A stretch of 64,000 nt of DNA from PALSA-1353 sp050012375 (GTDB taxonomy: Bacteria > Planctomycetota > Phycisphaerae > Tepidisphaerales > Tepidisphaeraceae): assembly GCA_050012375.1 (NCBI GenBank), contig JBEKHH010000028.1:1-64000 (forward strand), in the 5' to 3' direction. The notes beneath the pieces are model-generated. The model was not told the origin of the DNA and did no database searches. It was given only the letters and a program-made list of their open reading frames with translations. Positions 63,210 through 64,000 of the stretch are shown in pieces (position 1 is the first letter of the stretch; every line of letters begins with the position of its first letter). The position numbers and the translations under genes are program-made.

Positions 63210-63698
63210 ATGTCGTCGCAATCACCTCAATCTCCCCTGCCCGAACCTCAGTCGCTGCCGCTGCTGCCGCACCCGGCAATGGTGAACCGATTGAAGGAAC
63301 AGCCCTGGAATGAACCGGCGCCCGGCGGCCACCCCACGCCGCTGGACTTCGGACATGCGATGCACAAGACCGCTGGGGAATTCTCCCCCGCCCAGCGGGC
63401 GCTGGAGGCGACCATCGTCGAGGTGCTGCGAACGGTTTACGATCCGGAAATCCCCGTCAATATTTACGAGCTGGGCCTGATCTACGAGATCGCCATCAAT
63501 CCCGACAACCAGGTGAAGATAAAAATGACGCTCACCTCGCCGGCATGCCCGGTGGCCGGCTCGCTGCCCGGCGAAGTCGAGCGCAGGATCGAAAGCATCC
63601 CCGAGGTCAAGGATGCGGAGATCGAGCTGGTCTGGGAGCCGGCCTGGGACAAATCGCGGATGTCGGAAACCGCGCTGTTGGATTTGGGGCTGGTCTGA
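63210..63698 (+). CDS. sufT: SUF-associated DUF59/MIP18 protein SufT
   Basis: 162 residues from the ATG at 63210. After a Pro-rich N-terminal extension (~1-60), the DUF59 core has VYDPEIPVNIYELGLIYEI and MTLTSPACPVAGSLPGEV, with the conserved Cys in SPACP. SufT-type proteins help mature Fe-S proteins. 5 nt after the SufS-SufE gene; last gene of the operon. The tail MSETALLDLGLV is usual for the family. Confidence 0.92.
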   Translation: MSSQSPQSPLPEPQSLPLLPHPAMVNRLKEQPWNEPAPGGHPTPLDFGHAMHKTAGEFSPAQRALEATIVEVLRTVYDPEIPVNIYELGLIYEIAINPDNQVKIKMTLTSPACPVAGSLPGEVERRIESIPEVKDAEIELVWEPAWDKSRMSETALLDLGLV

Positions 63699-64000
63699 GT
63701 TCCGCGTAATGGGGTCTTTTCGAACCCGCGTGCGCAATCATCCGCCTGACTTCCCAGGCAGAATGTGCGTGCGCGTGAGTTCAAATCTTGTTGTCCCGAG
63801 TTTATAGGGCAGAATCAGCGATTCCGAGTGGTGCCTACGCATATCGTTGTCAGACCTAGAGTTAGCGAGTAAATGTGGGTTCAATAGTTCACAGGGGACT
63901 GGCTCAATAATCAGCACTTACGCGGGACTGGCAACTGGATTTGAACTATCCTGTGTTTTCGAGCGAATTTTGCGGCAATGCGAGTGGCTGGGTGCCAATG
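63699..64000. other. 302-nt region without recognised gene
   Basis: Sequence after the suf operon to the window edge. GGGACTGGC occurs twice (63895 and 63933 area) as a short direct repeat, and TAGTTCA (63885-63891) is inverted at 63942-63948. A weak tRNA-like GTTCAAATC lies near 63779 but no full cloverleaf forms. I see no protein gene; a terminator for suf is not obvious. Confidence 0.5.

Noticed and set aside
63710..63800. tRNA-like sequence (GCCTG...CAGGC arm and GTTCAAATC loop)
   Set aside because: The anticodon loop would have six bases, the T stem relies on wobble pairs, and no D arm or full acceptor stem can be drawn. Perhaps a remnant, but not a supported tRNA gene.

Overview
The window looks like a chromosomal segment of a GC-rich planctomycete-like bacterium. 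Class Phycisphaerae is my guess, made from gene content only. The cues are a PEP-CTERM secreted protein, 102-nt TPR repeats, a TadG-like protein, many secreted or anchored proteins of unknown function, a CsrA gene without fliW, and short-period intergenic repeats of a kind common in Planctomycetota, Verrucomicrobiota and heterocystous cyanobacteria. No rRNA, tRNA, CRISPR array, insertion sequence or prophage was recognised.

The best landmark is a candidate replication origin at about 29.25-29.55 kb. It has a perfect DnaA box, three weaker boxes and an AT-rich stretch immediately upstream of dnaN. A dciA/DUF721 helicase-loader gene lies two genes further on. Most genes left of this point read on the minus strand. 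To its right they read mainly on plus until about 41.8 kb, as expected for replichores leaving an origin.

Layout. 0.2-5.0 kb: two envelope proteins of unknown function and a TadG-like protein (minus). 5.3-7.1 kb: TPR/glycosyltransferase protein. 7.1-11.2 kb: a heterodimeric ABC exporter. 11.4-16.3 kb: small Cys-rich protein, cobalamin adenosyltransferase, plsY, thiS, thiG, rsmG, a CsrA-cytosine deaminase fusion and a membrane protein. 16.4-23.3 kb: secreted protein, serA, thioredoxin, MBL hydrolase, YgiT-type zinc finger and transketolase. 23.4-29.2 kb: two glycosyltransferases, an AsmA-like protein, DinG helicase and a small membrane protein. 29.6-32.2 kb: dnaN, a membrane protein and dciA. 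32.3-32.8 kb: toxin-antitoxin pair. 32.9-36.2 kb: GntR(YtrA)-regulated ABC operon. 36.2-39.8 kb: asparagine synthase and rpoN. 39.9-41.8 kb: AT-richer XcyI/Cfr9I-like restriction-modification pair. 41.9-45.6 kb: indolepyruvate:ferredoxin oxidoreductase carrying a repeat inserted in frame. 46-48.3 kb: B12-binding radical SAM protein and a PEP-CTERM CHRD protein. 48.5-54.7 kb: gltD and gltB. 54.9-56.6 kb: FHA-GAF-PP2C phosphatase. 56.8-63.7 kb: a complete suf operon (rrf2-sufA-B-C-D-SE-T) in which SufS and SufE are fused.

Two signals stand out. First, one uninterrupted gene joins the RNA-binding regulator CsrA to a yeast-Fcy1-like cytosine deaminase, and both parts keep their key residues. Second, a set of short-period palindromic repeats is scattered through the window. 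Each element has its own unit, and most have two complementary arms. They supply the plsY start codon, the C-terminus of a small protein and about 42 residues inside a 1260-residue enzyme, so they appear to be mobile or copied elements that can be absorbed into genes.
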